A DNA stretch of 64,000 nucleotides, from contig NZ_CP009268.1 of NCBI RefSeq assembly GCF_000807255.1, forward strand, positions 2,262,384 through 2,326,383, given 5' to 3'. Positions 1 through 8,982 of the stretch are shown piece after piece. The translations under genes and the position numbers were made by a program. Position 1 is the stretch's first letter; each line of letters begins with the position of its first letter. Origin of the DNA: Clostridium pasteurianum DSM 525 = ATCC 6013 (GTDB lineage Bacteria; Bacillota; Clostridia; Clostridiales; Clostridiaceae). The notes beneath the pieces were generated by a model. That model had not been told where the DNA came from. It ran no database searches and saw only the letters and a list, made by a program, of their open reading frames with translations.

Positions 1-642
1 TATTTGTTCTCCTGTTACTAAATAAATAGTAGATTCACAAATATTAGTAGTATGGTCTGCTATTCTCTCAAGATACTTACAAGCAAACAAAAATTGTGTT
101 AGCTGATTTATGGTTTTAGGATTCTCCATCATAATCACTAGAAATTCACTGAAAATCTGTTTATATATGGCATCTATTTCATCATCCTTTTTACATATAG
201 CATAGGCGGCTTTTACATCTCCCTGTACATATGCATCAAGAGAATACTTTAGAATTTCTTTAACTAAATCTGCCATATGAGAAATGTTTGTTAAAGTTTT
301 TATATCTTTATACTTTTTAAGTCTTTTTGTTACTTTTGCTATATCTACAGCATGATCAGCTATTCTCTCAAGATCTGTTACTATTTTAGTAGTAGTAAAT
401 ATATTTCTCAGGTCCATAGCTATAGGTTGCTGCATGGCTATAAGCTTTATGGCCTTATTTTCTATTTCCTTTTGCATATCATCAATTATGTCATCATTAT
501 CTATTACTTTTTGAGCTAAAGTTTGATCTTGATTGACTAATGACTCTATACATTGAAATATCTGCTTTTCAACCATACTTCCCATTCTTAAAAGATCCGT
601 ATGCATTTCTTCCAAATGCAAATCAAAAACTTTTCTTGGCAT
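1..642 (-). CDS. phoU: phosphate-specific transport accessory protein PhoU (3' end outside window)
   Basis: PhoU is a dimeric cytoplasmic helical-bundle protein that dampens Pho signalling and modulates the Pst transporter. About 214 residues are visible. The start ATG follows a good AGAGGTGA ribosome site, and the protein begins MPRKVFDLHLEEM, typical of PhoU. Two repeats carry the family pattern: DLERIADHAVDIAK in the first half and YLERIADHTTNICE near the left edge. The frame is open at position 1, so the last few residues are missing from the window. It lies 60 bases downstream of pstB and closes the pst operon. Identification is firm from sequence and context. Confidence 0.95.
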   Translation of the reverse strand, partial: MPRKVFDLHLEEMHTDLLRMGSMVEKQIFQCIESLVNQDQTLAQKVIDNDDIIDDMQKEIENKAIKLIAMQQPIAMDLRNIFTTTKIVTDLERIADHAVDIAKVTKRLKKYKDIKTLTNISHMADLVKEILKYSLDAYVQGDVKAAYAICKKDDEIDAIYKQIFSEFLVIMMENPKTINQLTQFLFACKYLERIADHTTNICESTIYLVTGEQI

Positions 643-702
643 TAAAATCACCTCTTTTTTTAATATACCATATTAAATTAATAGCATAATTAGAATAAAA
701 AT

Positions 703-1452
703 TTACCCGAATCTGCCTGTAATATAATCTTCTGTTCTTTTATCTACTGGTTTATAAAATATATTTTCAGTTTTACCATTTTCTACAACTTCTCCATTTA
801 AGAAGAAAGCTGTATAGTCAGAAATTCTACCTGCCTGCTGCATATTATGCGTTACTATTATTACTGTGTACTTCTTTTTTAACTCATCCATCAATTCTTC
901 AATTTTTAACGTAGATATAGGATCAAGAGCTGAAGTTGGTTCATCCATAAGAAGTACTTCAGGTTCCACAGCTAGAGTTCTTGCTATACATAATCTTTGC
1001 TGCTGACCTCCTGAAAGCCCTAAAGCACTTTGCTTAATTCTATCCTTGGCTTCTTCCCAAAGAGCAGCTCCCTTTAAGCTTTTCTCTACAATCTCATCTA
1101 GTTTACCTTTATTTCTTATTCCATGTATTCTTGGTCCATAAGCAATGTTGTCATATATAGACATGGGAAAGGGATTAGGCTTTTGAAATACCATTCCTAC
1201 TCTCTTTCTAAGTTGTATTTCATCATAGTCTTTATATATATTTTTATCCTCGAATAATACTTCTCCTTCTATTCTTACAGATTCAATTAAATCATTCATT
1301 CTGTTGATAGTCCTCAAGAAGGTAGATTTACCACAACCTGAAGGTCCAATTAGTGCAGTTACAGAATTTTTTTCTATATCAAGACTAATATTTTTCAGTG
1401 CTTGAACATTTCCATAGTATAAATTTAAATTGTTAGTCTTAATTATACCCAT
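703..1452 (-). CDS. pstB: phosphate ABC transporter ATP-binding protein PstB
   Basis: This is the ATPase subunit that powers high-affinity phosphate import through the PstCA channel at the inner face of the membrane. Its 249 residues match the family length. Visible motifs are Walker A GPSGCGKS (about 36-43), ABC signature LSGGQQQR (about 146-153) and Walker [13 protein letters not shown]. The segment [20 protein letters not shown] is characteristic of PstB among ABC ATPases. It lies 15 bases after pstA and 60 before phoU, in the same direction, so the genes are probably cotranscribed. Confidence 0.97.
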   Translation of the reverse strand: MGIIKTNNLNLYYGNVQALKNISLDIEKNSVTALIGPSGCGKSTFLRTINRMNDLIESVRIEGEVLFEDKNIYKDYDEIQLRKRVGMVFQKPNPFPMSIYDNIAYGPRIHGIRNKGKLDEIVEKSLKGAALWEEAKDRIKQSALGLSGGQQQRLCIARTLAVEPEVLLMDEPTSALDPISTLKIEELMDELKKKYTVIIVTHNMQQAGRISDYTAFFLNGEVVENGKTENIFYKPVDKRTEDYITGRFG

Positions 1453-1467
1453 TTTATTATATCCCCC

Positions 1468-2352
1468 TTACTTTCCGCTATAGGAATTATATATTTTTTT
1501 CCCTATTATTCTAGCTAAAATATTGAACACTAACACCATTATTACCAGTACTGCTGAAGATCCTGTAGCGATTTTAGAGGCATCAGGAACCATACCTTCT
1601 GAATTTAGTTTCCAAATATGTACAGCCAATGTTTCTGCTGGTCTAAATAGACTAAAAGGTGAAGCCTTATCAATTAAACTTATATTGCTATATTTTAAAA
1701 TAGGTGCACTCATACCAGCAGTATATAAAAGTGCTGCTGCTTCTCCAAATATTCTACCTGCTGCTAAAATTATTCCCGTTAAAATTTGTGGGATTGCAGA
1801 GGGTAACATTACTTTTTGTATAGTCTGCCACTGAGTAGCTCCAAGCCCAAGACTTGCTTCTTTTACCTTTGCAGCTGAAGCAGTTATAGCATTTTCACAC
1901 ACTCTGGTCATTGCAGGAAGATTAATTACAGTTATAGCTAATGCACCTGATAACAGTGTGTAACCCCATTGAGTCATAGTTACAAAAACCAATAGACCAA
2001 ATAAACCTACAACTATTGATGGGAGAGATGCCATAGTCTCAATGCAAAGTCTGATTATATTAAGTATTTTACCTTCTTTAGCATATTGAGACATATATAT
2101 TCCAGCACCTATTCCAATTGGAACGGTTATTATAAGTGATATTATAAGCATATAAAAAGAATTAAAAAGTTGAGGACCAATTCCACCACCAGGTTCATCT
2201 ATTTTAGGCTTACCAAAGAGAAAACTTAAATTTAAAGAATGTCTACCATTATAAATTATGTAACCTATAAAACCTATTAATAGCAAAACTATAAAAGCTG
2301 ATATTATATATAATATTGCAGTAGCTATTTTATCACAAGTCTTAGCCTTCAT
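1468..2352 (-). CDS. pstA: phosphate ABC transporter permease PstA
   Basis: One of two membrane subunits forming the phosphate channel. It has 294 residues, about six hydrophobic spans, and a binding-protein-dependent permease loop with the EAA-like segment EASLGLGATQWQTIQKVMLPSAIPQILTG region (about 163-190). GEAAALLYTAG is typical of PstA. The start codon overlaps the last base of pstC (TAATG), a classical translational coupling arrangement. Assignment as A rather than C rests on order (C precedes A) and on the N-terminal form. Confidence 0.95.
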   Translation of the reverse strand: MKAKTCDKIATAILYIISAFIVLLLIGFIGYIIYNGRHSLNLSFLFGKPKIDEPGGGIGPQLFNSFYMLIISLIITVPIGIGAGIYMSQYAKEGKILNIIRLCIETMASLPSIVVGLFGLLVFVTMTQWGYTLLSGALAITVINLPAMTRVCENAITASAAKVKEASLGLGATQWQTIQKVMLPSAIPQILTGIILAAGRIFGEAAALLYTAGMSAPILKYSNISLIDKASPFSLFRPAETLAVHIWKLNSEGMVPDASKIATGSSAVLVIMVLVFNILARIIGKKIYNSYSGK

Positions 2353-3242
2353 TATGCTTCACTCCTTTTAGCAATAAACCTTATTAACAATATAAAAACA
2401 AATGATATTAGTAGAAGTATAAGTGCTATTGACCAAAGTGCATCATTCCAAGGAGTATTGTCAACAGTATTAGATATACTCATAGTTAATATACTAGTCA
2501 AAGTCACTGTAGGAGAGGTTAATTTATCTGCAAATTTTAATGTATTACCTATAACCATTTGGACAGCTAATGCTTCTCCAAAGGCTCTTGCAATCCCCAA
2601 AACAACTCCTGTTAAAATTCCATTTTTACTAGCAGGAATAATAACTTTATAAATAGTTTGCCATCTAGTAGCTCCAAGTCCATAAGAAGCTTCTATGTAA
2701 TCCTTTGGAATAGTCTTTATAGCATCAGAAGATATACTTGCAATAGTTGGAAGGATCATAATACTTAACACAATCATTCCTGCTATAAGGCTAAATCCAA
2801 CACCACCTCCAATACTTCTAATGAAAGGAACTAAAAGTATAACTCCAACCCAACCGTATACAACAGAAGGTATTCCTACAAATAATTCTAAAGCAGGCTG
2901 AAGAACTTTTTCTCCAAGTTTTGGTGATATTAAATTCATAAACACTGCTAAAGCTATACTTATAGGAGCACTTATTATAACTGCACCAATAGATACAAAT
3001 GTAGATCCAACAATAAAAATTGAAGCACCAAATTGTGGCTTCTCAGCATCGGGCTTCCAATTAGAACCAAAAATAAAATCTATTATAGAATAATGATCCT
3101 TTGTAAATATTCTTATACCTTTAGACGCAACAAAAAATATTATGGATAATGTTAAAACAACTATTAACAATCCACAAATTATAGAAAATCCTCTACCTAG
3201 ATATTCTGTTTTTATCTTTTGCAAAATACTTCTTTTATTCAT
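2352..3242 (-). CDS. pstC: phosphate ABC transporter permease PstC
   Basis: Second membrane subunit of the phosphate importer, 296 residues from the chosen ATG. I placed the start at 3242 because GAGG lies 8 bases upstream. The reading frame stays open 12 codons further upstream but that stretch has no ribosome site and looks like leader. The protein has an N-terminal membrane span, a conserved PSVVYGWVGV segment, and the permease loop YIEASYGLGATRWQTIYKV followed by ARAFGEALAV. A strong inverted repeat separates it from pstS. It overlaps pstA by one base. Confidence 0.95.
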   Translation of the reverse strand: MNKRSILQKIKTEYLGRGFSIICGLLIVVLTLSIIFFVASKGIRIFTKDHYSIIDFIFGSNWKPDAEKPQFGASIFIVGSTFVSIGAVIISAPISIALAVFMNLISPKLGEKVLQPALELFVGIPSVVYGWVGVILLVPFIRSIGGGVGFSLIAGMIVLSIMILPTIASISSDAIKTIPKDYIEASYGLGATRWQTIYKVIIPASKNGILTGVVLGIARAFGEALAVQMVIGNTLKFADKLTSPTVTLTSILTMSISNTVDNTPWNDALWSIALILLLISFVFILLIRFIAKRSEA

Positions 3243-3272
3243 ATAATCAACCTCAAATAATTTAATTTTACA

Positions 3273-3311
3273 GTACATTAGACTGGCTGAATTTTAGCCA
3301 GTCTAATGTAC
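3273..3311 (-). repeat. 16-bp inverted repeat between pstS and pstC
   Basis: Two perfect 16-base arms (3273-3288 and 3296-3311) flank a 7-base loop. The hairpin follows the pstS stop closely. It is not followed by a clean run of T on the transcribed strand, so it looks more like a processing, stabilising or leaky-termination hairpin than a full terminator. In several pst operons such elements leave the binding-protein mRNA more abundant than the rest; that role here is inferred. Confidence 0.75.
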
Positions 3312-3314
3312 TTA

Positions 3315-4217
3315 CTATTTAACTTTCATGTCACTGGAAGCTATATATCCTAATTTCTCAATCAATTTCTTATTCTCATCACTAGTAATGTACTCAATAA
3401 ATGCCTTAGATACTCCTGTAGGTTCTCCTTTAGTATACATATGTTCATAAGACCAGAAAGGATATTTTCCTGTAGTTATGTTTTCCTTAGAAGCTTCAAC
3501 ACCTCCAATTTTTAATTCCTTTATATCATTTTTAACTTCATCATTTAGATAAGATAAAGCTAAATAACTTATACTTCCTGGAGTTTTTGTCATAGCAGCT
3601 TTAACTGCACCATTTGAATCTTGAGTAGTTCCTATATCGTCTTTTTCCTTATTACCATCTAGAACTGTTTTAGTAAAAGTAGCTCTAGTTCCAGAACCAC
3701 TCGTTCTATGAACAACATTTATAGCTAAATCTTTTCCTCCAACGTCCTTCCAATTTTTCACCTTACCTGTAAATATATCTTGAATTTGAGCTTTTGTCAA
3801 GTCAGTAACATCTACATCTTTACTAGTAACTACGGCAAAACCTATAGCACATACCTTATGGTCTACTAAAGTCTTAGCTGTAGCAGCATCCAACTTTTCT
3901 TCTGCAGCAACATCTGAATTTCCTATATCCACAGCTCCTTGACTCACCTGTGTTAGCCCAGTACCACTACCTCCGCCTTGTACATTCACAGTAGCATCTG
4001 GATTTTTCTTGTTAAATCCTTCTATCGATTTTTCAGCCAATGGTTGAAGAGCAGTTGATCCAGAAACTGTTATAGAACCTGAAACACCTTGTGTTGAAGC
4101 AGATGAGTTATTACTAGCATTATTTGAGGAATCACTATTTCCACAACCTGCAAACAATCCAGCAACCAAGGTAATAGCTATAGCTGTTACCACAAATTTA
4201 AGCTTTTTACTTTTCAT
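3315..4217 (-). CDS. pstS: phosphate-binding lipoprotein PstS
   Basis: This is the extracellular, lipid-anchored receptor that delivers phosphate to PstCA. The 300-residue protein starts at the ATG preceded by GGAGG at 7-base spacing. It has a lysine-rich N-terminus, a hydrophobic stretch and the lipobox LFAGC (cleavage before Cys about 25), followed by a Ser/Asn-rich linker. Phosphate-binding signatures are visible: ISVSGSTALQPLAEK-like near residue 50, GGGSGTGLTQVSQGAVDIGNSD, and HRTSGSGTRATF. Pho-box-like repeats lie about 70-100 bases upstream, as expected for the first pst gene. Confidence 0.96.
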   Translation of the reverse strand: MKSKKLKFVVTAIAITLVAGLFAGCGNSDSSNNASNNSSASTQGVSGSITVSGSTALQPLAEKSIEGFNKKNPDATVNVQGGGSGTGLTQVSQGAVDIGNSDVAAEEKLDAATAKTLVDHKVCAIGFAVVTSKDVDVTDLTKAQIQDIFTGKVKNWKDVGGKDLAINVVHRTSGSGTRATFTKTVLDGNKEKDDIGTTQDSNGAVKAAMTKTPGSISYLALSYLNDEVKNDIKELKIGGVEASKENITTGKYPFWSYEHMYTKGEPTGVSKAFIEYITSDENKKLIEKLGYIASSDMKVK

Positions 4218-4288
4218 AAAGTTACCTCCATTCAAACTATAAAAACATTATTATCATTTCTTCTACAACAAATATATTATCATGTGAA

Positions 4289-4316
4289 AGTTAATCTTAT
4301 ATTATACATTTGTTAA
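4289..4316 (-). promoter_or_regulatory. Pho-box-like repeats upstream of pstS
   Basis: On the minus strand TTAACA (4316-4311) and TTAACT (4294-4289) are exactly 22 bases apart, two turns of the 11-bp Pho-box period, with ATAATA at the intermediate position. A further TTAA-rich element lies just upstream. A TAATAT -10-like sequence follows. This matches the TTAACA-N5 direct-repeat pattern recognised by PhoP in Bacillus. Binding is inferred. Confidence 0.65.
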
Positions 4317-4375
4317 TAAAATTTAACATTCCAAATACAGCCATAAAAATACATATTACAACATATTTGTTGCAT

Positions 4376-6460
4376 TTATATAGTAAATTTATTAATACTT
4401 ATAGCTATACTATCTGTATTTTCTCCCATTTTATCTATAATATTATTCATATTTTTTGTACCTTCATATTGTTCTTCTACTACCTGTTTCACTACTTTTA
4501 TTGAATCATTAAAATCTTCACAAGCTTCTTTAACATCATTTAACTTTTCATATATACAATTATTTTCATCATTTAATGACTCTATACTTTTATCCACATC
4601 ATTTATATAGCCAACTATATCTTCAGTAGAATTGAGCATATTACTGTAATTATCTATGGTATTATTAACAAATGTTGATTGTGATACTATTACCTCCTTT
4701 GCATCTTGCATTTTTTCCTCCGCAGAATACATATCTAAATTTAATGATTCTACAATCTCTTCTATTTTATTCATTTGTGAAAAAATATTTTGGGATAACT
4801 TTTTTATTTCAACTGCAACTACATTAAATCCTCTTCCCATCTCTCCATATCTGCCTGCCTCTATGGATGCATTTAAAGATAGTATATGAGTTTGTTTTGA
4901 TATATTTGTTACCACTTCTACTATTCTACCTATATTTTTTAAATTATCATTTAATCTTTTAAATGAATCTGCGGCTTCCTCCATTTTATCCTTTGATTCT
5001 ATATTAATATTTTTAAGATCATCTATAGTACGTATTCCTTGTTTATTTATTTTTCTTATATTATCAGCTTCATATAATACTTTTTCTGATTTCAATTTAA
5101 TATTTAAAAGTTTATCTCTTATATTACTAAAAGAATTAAAACTCCATTCTACTGCATCAGATATTTTAATAGTATCTTCTAGTATATTTTCAGTGCTTTT
5201 ATTTATAATTTCCATACCCACAGCAGTATCTCTCTGGGCAATTTTTACTAAATCATTTATATGTATAAGACTTTTAATAGTATTCTTTATGTCTATTAAA
5301 AGATTTTTCAAATTAAAAGTCATGTTATTAAAACTAAGAGTAAGTTTTCCAACTTCGTCTTTAGATCTTATATCATTTATCACAGTAAGATTTCCATTAG
5401 ATATTTCATGAGTATTTTTAATTAACAAATTCATAGGTTGAAATATCTTTTTAATTACTAAATTTAAAGATGTAATTACTATTGTAATTAAAATCAAACT
5501 CAATATTATTATAACTATACCTATTGTTTTTGGAACTTTTTCAATTTCATTTTTACTAACAGTAAGAACTACTATGGAGTTCAATTCAGGTATACTTGTA
5601 GAATTTGAATAATAGGTTTTTCCTTTATAGTCATACTCCATATATTTTAAATTTTTAGTATCTATAAATTTTTTATCTTTAGACAAACTATAAATGGGTT
5701 TAATATCTACTTTTTTATTAATATCCCTTTTAATAGGGCTATATATGGTATTCTGCTGTCCATCTACAATAAATACATAACCTGAATTTAAAAATTTAAA
5801 CTTATCAAATTTATTAGAAAAATAATCTGTAAAAACATTTTTTCCCGCAACACCAAGTATATTCCCATTATCATCCTTTATAGGTTCAACAAAAGTAACC
5901 ACTGGCTTAATTGATATTACAGAAGTATATACAGTGCTCATAAAAGATTTTCCTTTTAAAGCCTGCTTTATATAATCATTATTACTTAAATCAAATCTTA
6001 AAAAGTTTTCATTGCTGCAAGTAATAATCACTCCATTTTTATCGGCAATAAATATATTTTCATTATATTTATTTAAATTAGAATAATTTTTAAGAATATT
6101 TCTTGATTTTTCTATATCACTACCATATTTTTGCTGGAACATATCTTTTGGATTGTTTACACTTTCACTGGCAACTTTCTTTACATAACTATTAGAAGAT
6201 ATATTTTGTACATCACTAACTTGTAACGATATCAAACTATCAAAATTATTACTTATTTCCTGAGATAAAATTATCATATTTTCTTTATTTACATTTAGTA
6301 TTTTATTGTAAGTTATAAAATATATACTTCCCCCCACCATTAGCATAATTAATATTATTGCTAAAGATACAATCCCGATTACCTTTAATGCTATTGAGTC
6401 TTTAATTTTTAATGAGAATATAAAACCTTTAATTTTATATAGTAAATTAAATTTTTTCAT
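4376..6460 (-). CDS. methyl-accepting chemotaxis receptor with extracellular Cache-type sensor
   Basis: Transmembrane receptor expected to signal to CheA/CheW. The 694 residues start after GGAGGG. Order: N-terminal membrane span (about 25-50), a roughly 260-residue extracellular region with Cache features (FIADKNGVIITCS, GVAGKNVFTDYFSNKF), a second span (about 312-336), a HAMP domain, then a long coiled-coil signalling region. The conserved hairpin tip is recognisable but divergent: KQTHILSLNASIEAGRYGE, then GRGFNVVAVEIKKLSQ (about 522-557). The ligand is unknown. It sits between phoR and pstS and has its own Pho-box-like promoter region, so expression under phosphate limitation is likely. 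Alternative: a methyl-accepting protein acting in a non-motility pathway. Confidence 0.9.
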   Translation of the reverse strand: MKKFNLLYKIKGFIFSLKIKDSIALKVIGIVSLAIILIMLMVGGSIYFITYNKILNVNKENMIILSQEISNNFDSLISLQVSDVQNISSNSYVKKVASESVNNPKDMFQQKYGSDIEKSRNILKNYSNLNKYNENIFIADKNGVIITCSNENFLRFDLSNNDYIKQALKGKSFMSTVYTSVISIKPVVTFVEPIKDDNGNILGVAGKNVFTDYFSNKFDKFKFLNSGYVFIVDGQQNTIYSPIKRDINKKVDIKPIYSLSKDKKFIDTKNLKYMEYDYKGKTYYSNSTSIPELNSIVVLTVSKNEIEKVPKTIGIVIIILSLILITIVITSLNLVIKKIFQPMNLLIKNTHEISNGNLTVINDIRSKDEVGKLTLSFNNMTFNLKNLLIDIKNTIKSLIHINDLVKIAQRDTAVGMEIINKSTENILEDTIKISDAVEWSFNSFSNIRDKLLNIKLKSEKVLYEADNIRKINKQGIRTIDDLKNINIESKDKMEEAADSFKRLNDNLKNIGRIVEVVTNISKQTHILSLNASIEAGRYGEMGRGFNVVAVEIKKLSQNIFSQMNKIEEIVESLNLDMYSAEEKMQDAKEVIVSQSTFVNNTIDNYSNMLNSTEDIVGYINDVDKSIESLNDENNCIYEKLNDVKEACEDFNDSIKVVKQVVEEQYEGTKNMNNIIDKMGENTDSIAISINKFTI

Positions 6461-6511
6461 ATAGTATTCCCTCCAGTAATTAATAATAACAATTAAATAT
6501 TAAACTATTTA

Positions 6512-6549
6512 TGTTAACTAAAATTTAATTACTGTTAACTATATGTTAA
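6512..6549 (-). promoter_or_regulatory. Pho-box-like repeats upstream of the chemoreceptor gene
   Basis: Three perfect TTAACA hexamers occur on the minus strand at 6549-6544, 6538-6533 and 6517-6512. The first two are 11 bases apart, the exact Pho-box period; the third is 21 bases further. They lie 50-90 bases before the receptor's ATG, and a TAATAT -10-like sequence follows. The same pattern occurs before pstS. PhoP binding is inferred. Confidence 0.7.
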
Positions 6550-6560
6550 TTGTAAAAGAA

Positions 6561-8261
6561 TTAGAAAGTTAGAGGTAATTTAATAATAAATTTGCTACCT
6601 TCCCCAAGTTCGCTTTCCACCTCTATAGTTCCTCCAAAATTCAATACTATATGTTTAACAATGGCAAGTCCCAGCCCTGTTCCCCCTTTTGCTCTTGAAC
6701 GTGCTTTGTCAACTCTGTAAAATCTTTCGAAAAGCCTTTTTATGTGTTCCTTTGATATACCAAGTCCCGTATCTTCTACAACTATAATATTAATATTATT
6801 TTCTATAGTGGAAGATACATATACCCTATCGTTACTTTCTGAATACTTTACAGCATTGTCTACTAAATTGATTAGCATCTGTTTAAATCTATCTTTATCT
6901 CCCGAAAGTTTTATATGAGAATTTTCTATAATAGACAAAGATATATTTTTATTTTTAGCTATATTCTTCATTAAATTATATACATTATTTATAATATCAT
7001 CTACAAAAAATATTTCCTGTTTCATTTCTTTATGTGCTTCTATATGTGACAAAGTCAAAATATCATTTATTAATCTAGTTAACCTCTCCACTTCTTCATC
7101 AATTATGTCTAAAAATTTAATTCTCTTTTCATTATCTACTACATATTTTAGGGTTTCTGTAAATCCCTTTATTGAAGTTAGTGGAGTTTTTAATTCATGA
7201 GAAACATTTGCAACAAATTGTGATCTCATATTTTCTAATTTTCTGATATCTGTTATATCCTGAAATACTGCAACCTTACCAATATGTTTTTTCCCATTAA
7301 CTATATCAGTAGTTTTAATTCTAATAACTTTTTCTTCAGGCCACAATATCTTAACTTCTTTAAAATCCGTGAAATCAGATTTAAATACATCTTCAATTTC
7401 AAAATCTCTAATACTGTCCATTAAATTTTTACCTATAATATTTTCTTCTATACCAAACAGCATTTCAGCATAGGGATTTATCAATATAACTTTACGATTT
7501 CTATTTACTGCAACTACTCCACTCTCCATACTTTTAAGTATGGCTTCCATTCTATTTTGTTTATCTAATGAATCTTTCATAGTAAGCTTTAGTTTTTGTG
7601 CCATATTATTAAACTTTTCTCCTAGACTTGCTAGTTCATCATCAGAATCAATCATAATACTTTTTTTAAATTCACCTTTATCTACCATATCTGCAATAGT
7701 TTCTAGATCTTTTATTGGTTTTATAATTATATCGGACAATTTTTTTGCAAACCAAAAAGACATTAAAAGAACTACTATCATCATAAAAGCGTAATATTTC
7801 AAATAATATACTTTTAGTGTTTCTCTAAGATTTAATGGTTGTGAACTTAGAATAATATAATTATTATATTTAGTTCCATAATACATAATATTTCTATTGG
7901 ATATGTTACTATACTTTATAGCATAATAGTCTTTAGAATTTTTCGTTTTTATAGATTCATAATAGAAGTTTTTATTAGTTCCATTAATATCTTTGTCCGA
8001 ACTAAATATGATATCATTGTTATATTTAGTTATAATAGTAACACTTATATCAGAACTTATATATTCTTTATTTAAAAATTCTTTAGTTTTATTTAAATCA
8101 TTAAAATCTAAAACAGTTATAATGAACTTATTATTATCTTTAAGCTTTAGTTTAGTATTCTGCTCATATTGATAATTAATTAAAGATATAAAAAGTAACG
8201 TTACTATTATTAATGTAAAAAATATAGTAAATAAAGTGTATAGTTTAATCTTTTTTTTCAT
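6561..8261 (-). CDS. phoR: sensor histidine kinase PhoR
   Basis: Membrane kinase partner of PhoP controlling phosphate-starvation genes. The start is set at the ATG one base after the phoP stop, with GGAG inside the end of phoP; this gives 566 residues. Order: membrane span (about 9-31), extracytoplasmic sensor, second span (about 156-178), HAMP, PAS-like domain (GVVAVNRNRKVILINPYAEMLF), HisKA with the phospho-acceptor His in NVSHELKTPLTS, then the HATPase boxes NLVDNAVKYS, DTGLGIS and GGTGLGLAIV. PhoR is called rather than another kinase because of its neighbours phoP and pst. Confidence 0.93.
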   Translation of the reverse strand: MKKKIKLYTLFTIFFTLIIVTLLFISLINYQYEQNTKLKLKDNNKFIITVLDFNDLNKTKEFLNKEYISSDISVTIITKYNNDIIFSSDKDINGTNKNFYYESIKTKNSKDYYAIKYSNISNRNIMYYGTKYNNYIILSSQPLNLRETLKVYYLKYYAFMMIVVLLMSFWFAKKLSDIIIKPIKDLETIADMVDKGEFKKSIMIDSDDELASLGEKFNNMAQKLKLTMKDSLDKQNRMEAILKSMESGVVAVNRNRKVILINPYAEMLFGIEENIIGKNLMDSIRDFEIEDVFKSDFTDFKEVKILWPEEKVIRIKTTDIVNGKKHIGKVAVFQDITDIRKLENMRSQFVANVSHELKTPLTSIKGFTETLKYVVDNEKRIKFLDIIDEEVERLTRLINDILTLSHIEAHKEMKQEIFFVDDIINNVYNLMKNIAKNKNISLSIIENSHIKLSGDKDRFKQMLINLVDNAVKYSESNDRVYVSSTIENNINIIVVEDTGLGISKEHIKRLFERFYRVDKARSRAKGGTGLGLAIVKHIVLNFGGTIEVESELGEGSKFIIKLPLTF

Positions 8262-8262
8262 G

Positions 8263-8961
8263 TTATTCTCCATTACAATTAAATCTATATCCTATGCCTC
8301 TGATAGTCTCAATATATTTTGGATTTTTATCATCATCCTCAATTTTTTGCCTCAAATGTCTTATATGTACATCAACAGTTCTAGTTTCTCCCATGTATTC
8401 ATAACCCCAAACCTTATCTAACAAAAAATCTCTAGTCATAACTCTTCCTTTATTTTTTATAAGTATCTGAAGCAACTCAAATTCCTTTAAAGTTAGTTCT
8501 ACTCTTTTATTATTCTTTATTACTTCATGTCTTTGAAAATCAATACTCATATCGCCGATAGTATATATGTCATCCTGATATTGGGTTTTAGCCCTTCTAA
8601 GCATGGCTTTTACTCTTGCCATCATCTCCCTTATGGAAAAAGGCTTAGTTATATAATCATCTGCTCCCAGTTCCAATCCTAATATTTTATCAATTTCTTC
8701 ACTTTTAGCAGTAATCATAATTACTGGTATAGTAGCAATTGATGGATCTTTTCTTATCTCTCTGCAAACATCATACCCATCCAGCCCAGGAATCATTAAA
8801 TCTAATAATATAAGTTGAGGAATTTCACTTTTAGCTAGTTTAACCGCATCATTACCATTATTAGTAAATGTAACTTTGTATCCACTATTTTCTAAATTAA
8901 ATTTTATCAATTCTATAATATGTTCTTCATCATCAACTATTAAAATCTTTTCTCCAGCCAT
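8263..8961 (-). CDS. phoP: response regulator PhoP (OmpR family)
   Basis: DNA-binding response regulator of the phosphate response. The 232 residues start after GGAGGT at 7-base spacing. The receiver domain has the acidic pair in IVDDEEH, the phospho-acceptor Asp in LLDLMIPGLDGYDVC, and the switch Lys in YITKPFSIREM. The C-terminal winged helix shows VELTLKEFELLQIL and TRTVDVHIRHLRQKIE. It is followed directly by phoR and preceded within about 20 bases by pgeF, so the three may share a transcript. Confidence 0.94.
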   Translation of the reverse strand: MAGEKILIVDDEEHIIELIKFNLENSGYKVTFTNNGNDAVKLAKSEIPQLILLDLMIPGLDGYDVCREIRKDPSIATIPVIMITAKSEEIDKILGLELGADDYITKPFSIREMMARVKAMLRRAKTQYQDDIYTIGDMSIDFQRHEVIKNNKRVELTLKEFELLQILIKNKGRVMTRDFLLDKVWGYEYMGETRTVDVHIRHLRQKIEDDDKNPKYIETIRGIGYRFNCNGE

Positions 8962-8982
8962 AAATTTAACCTCCAAATATTA

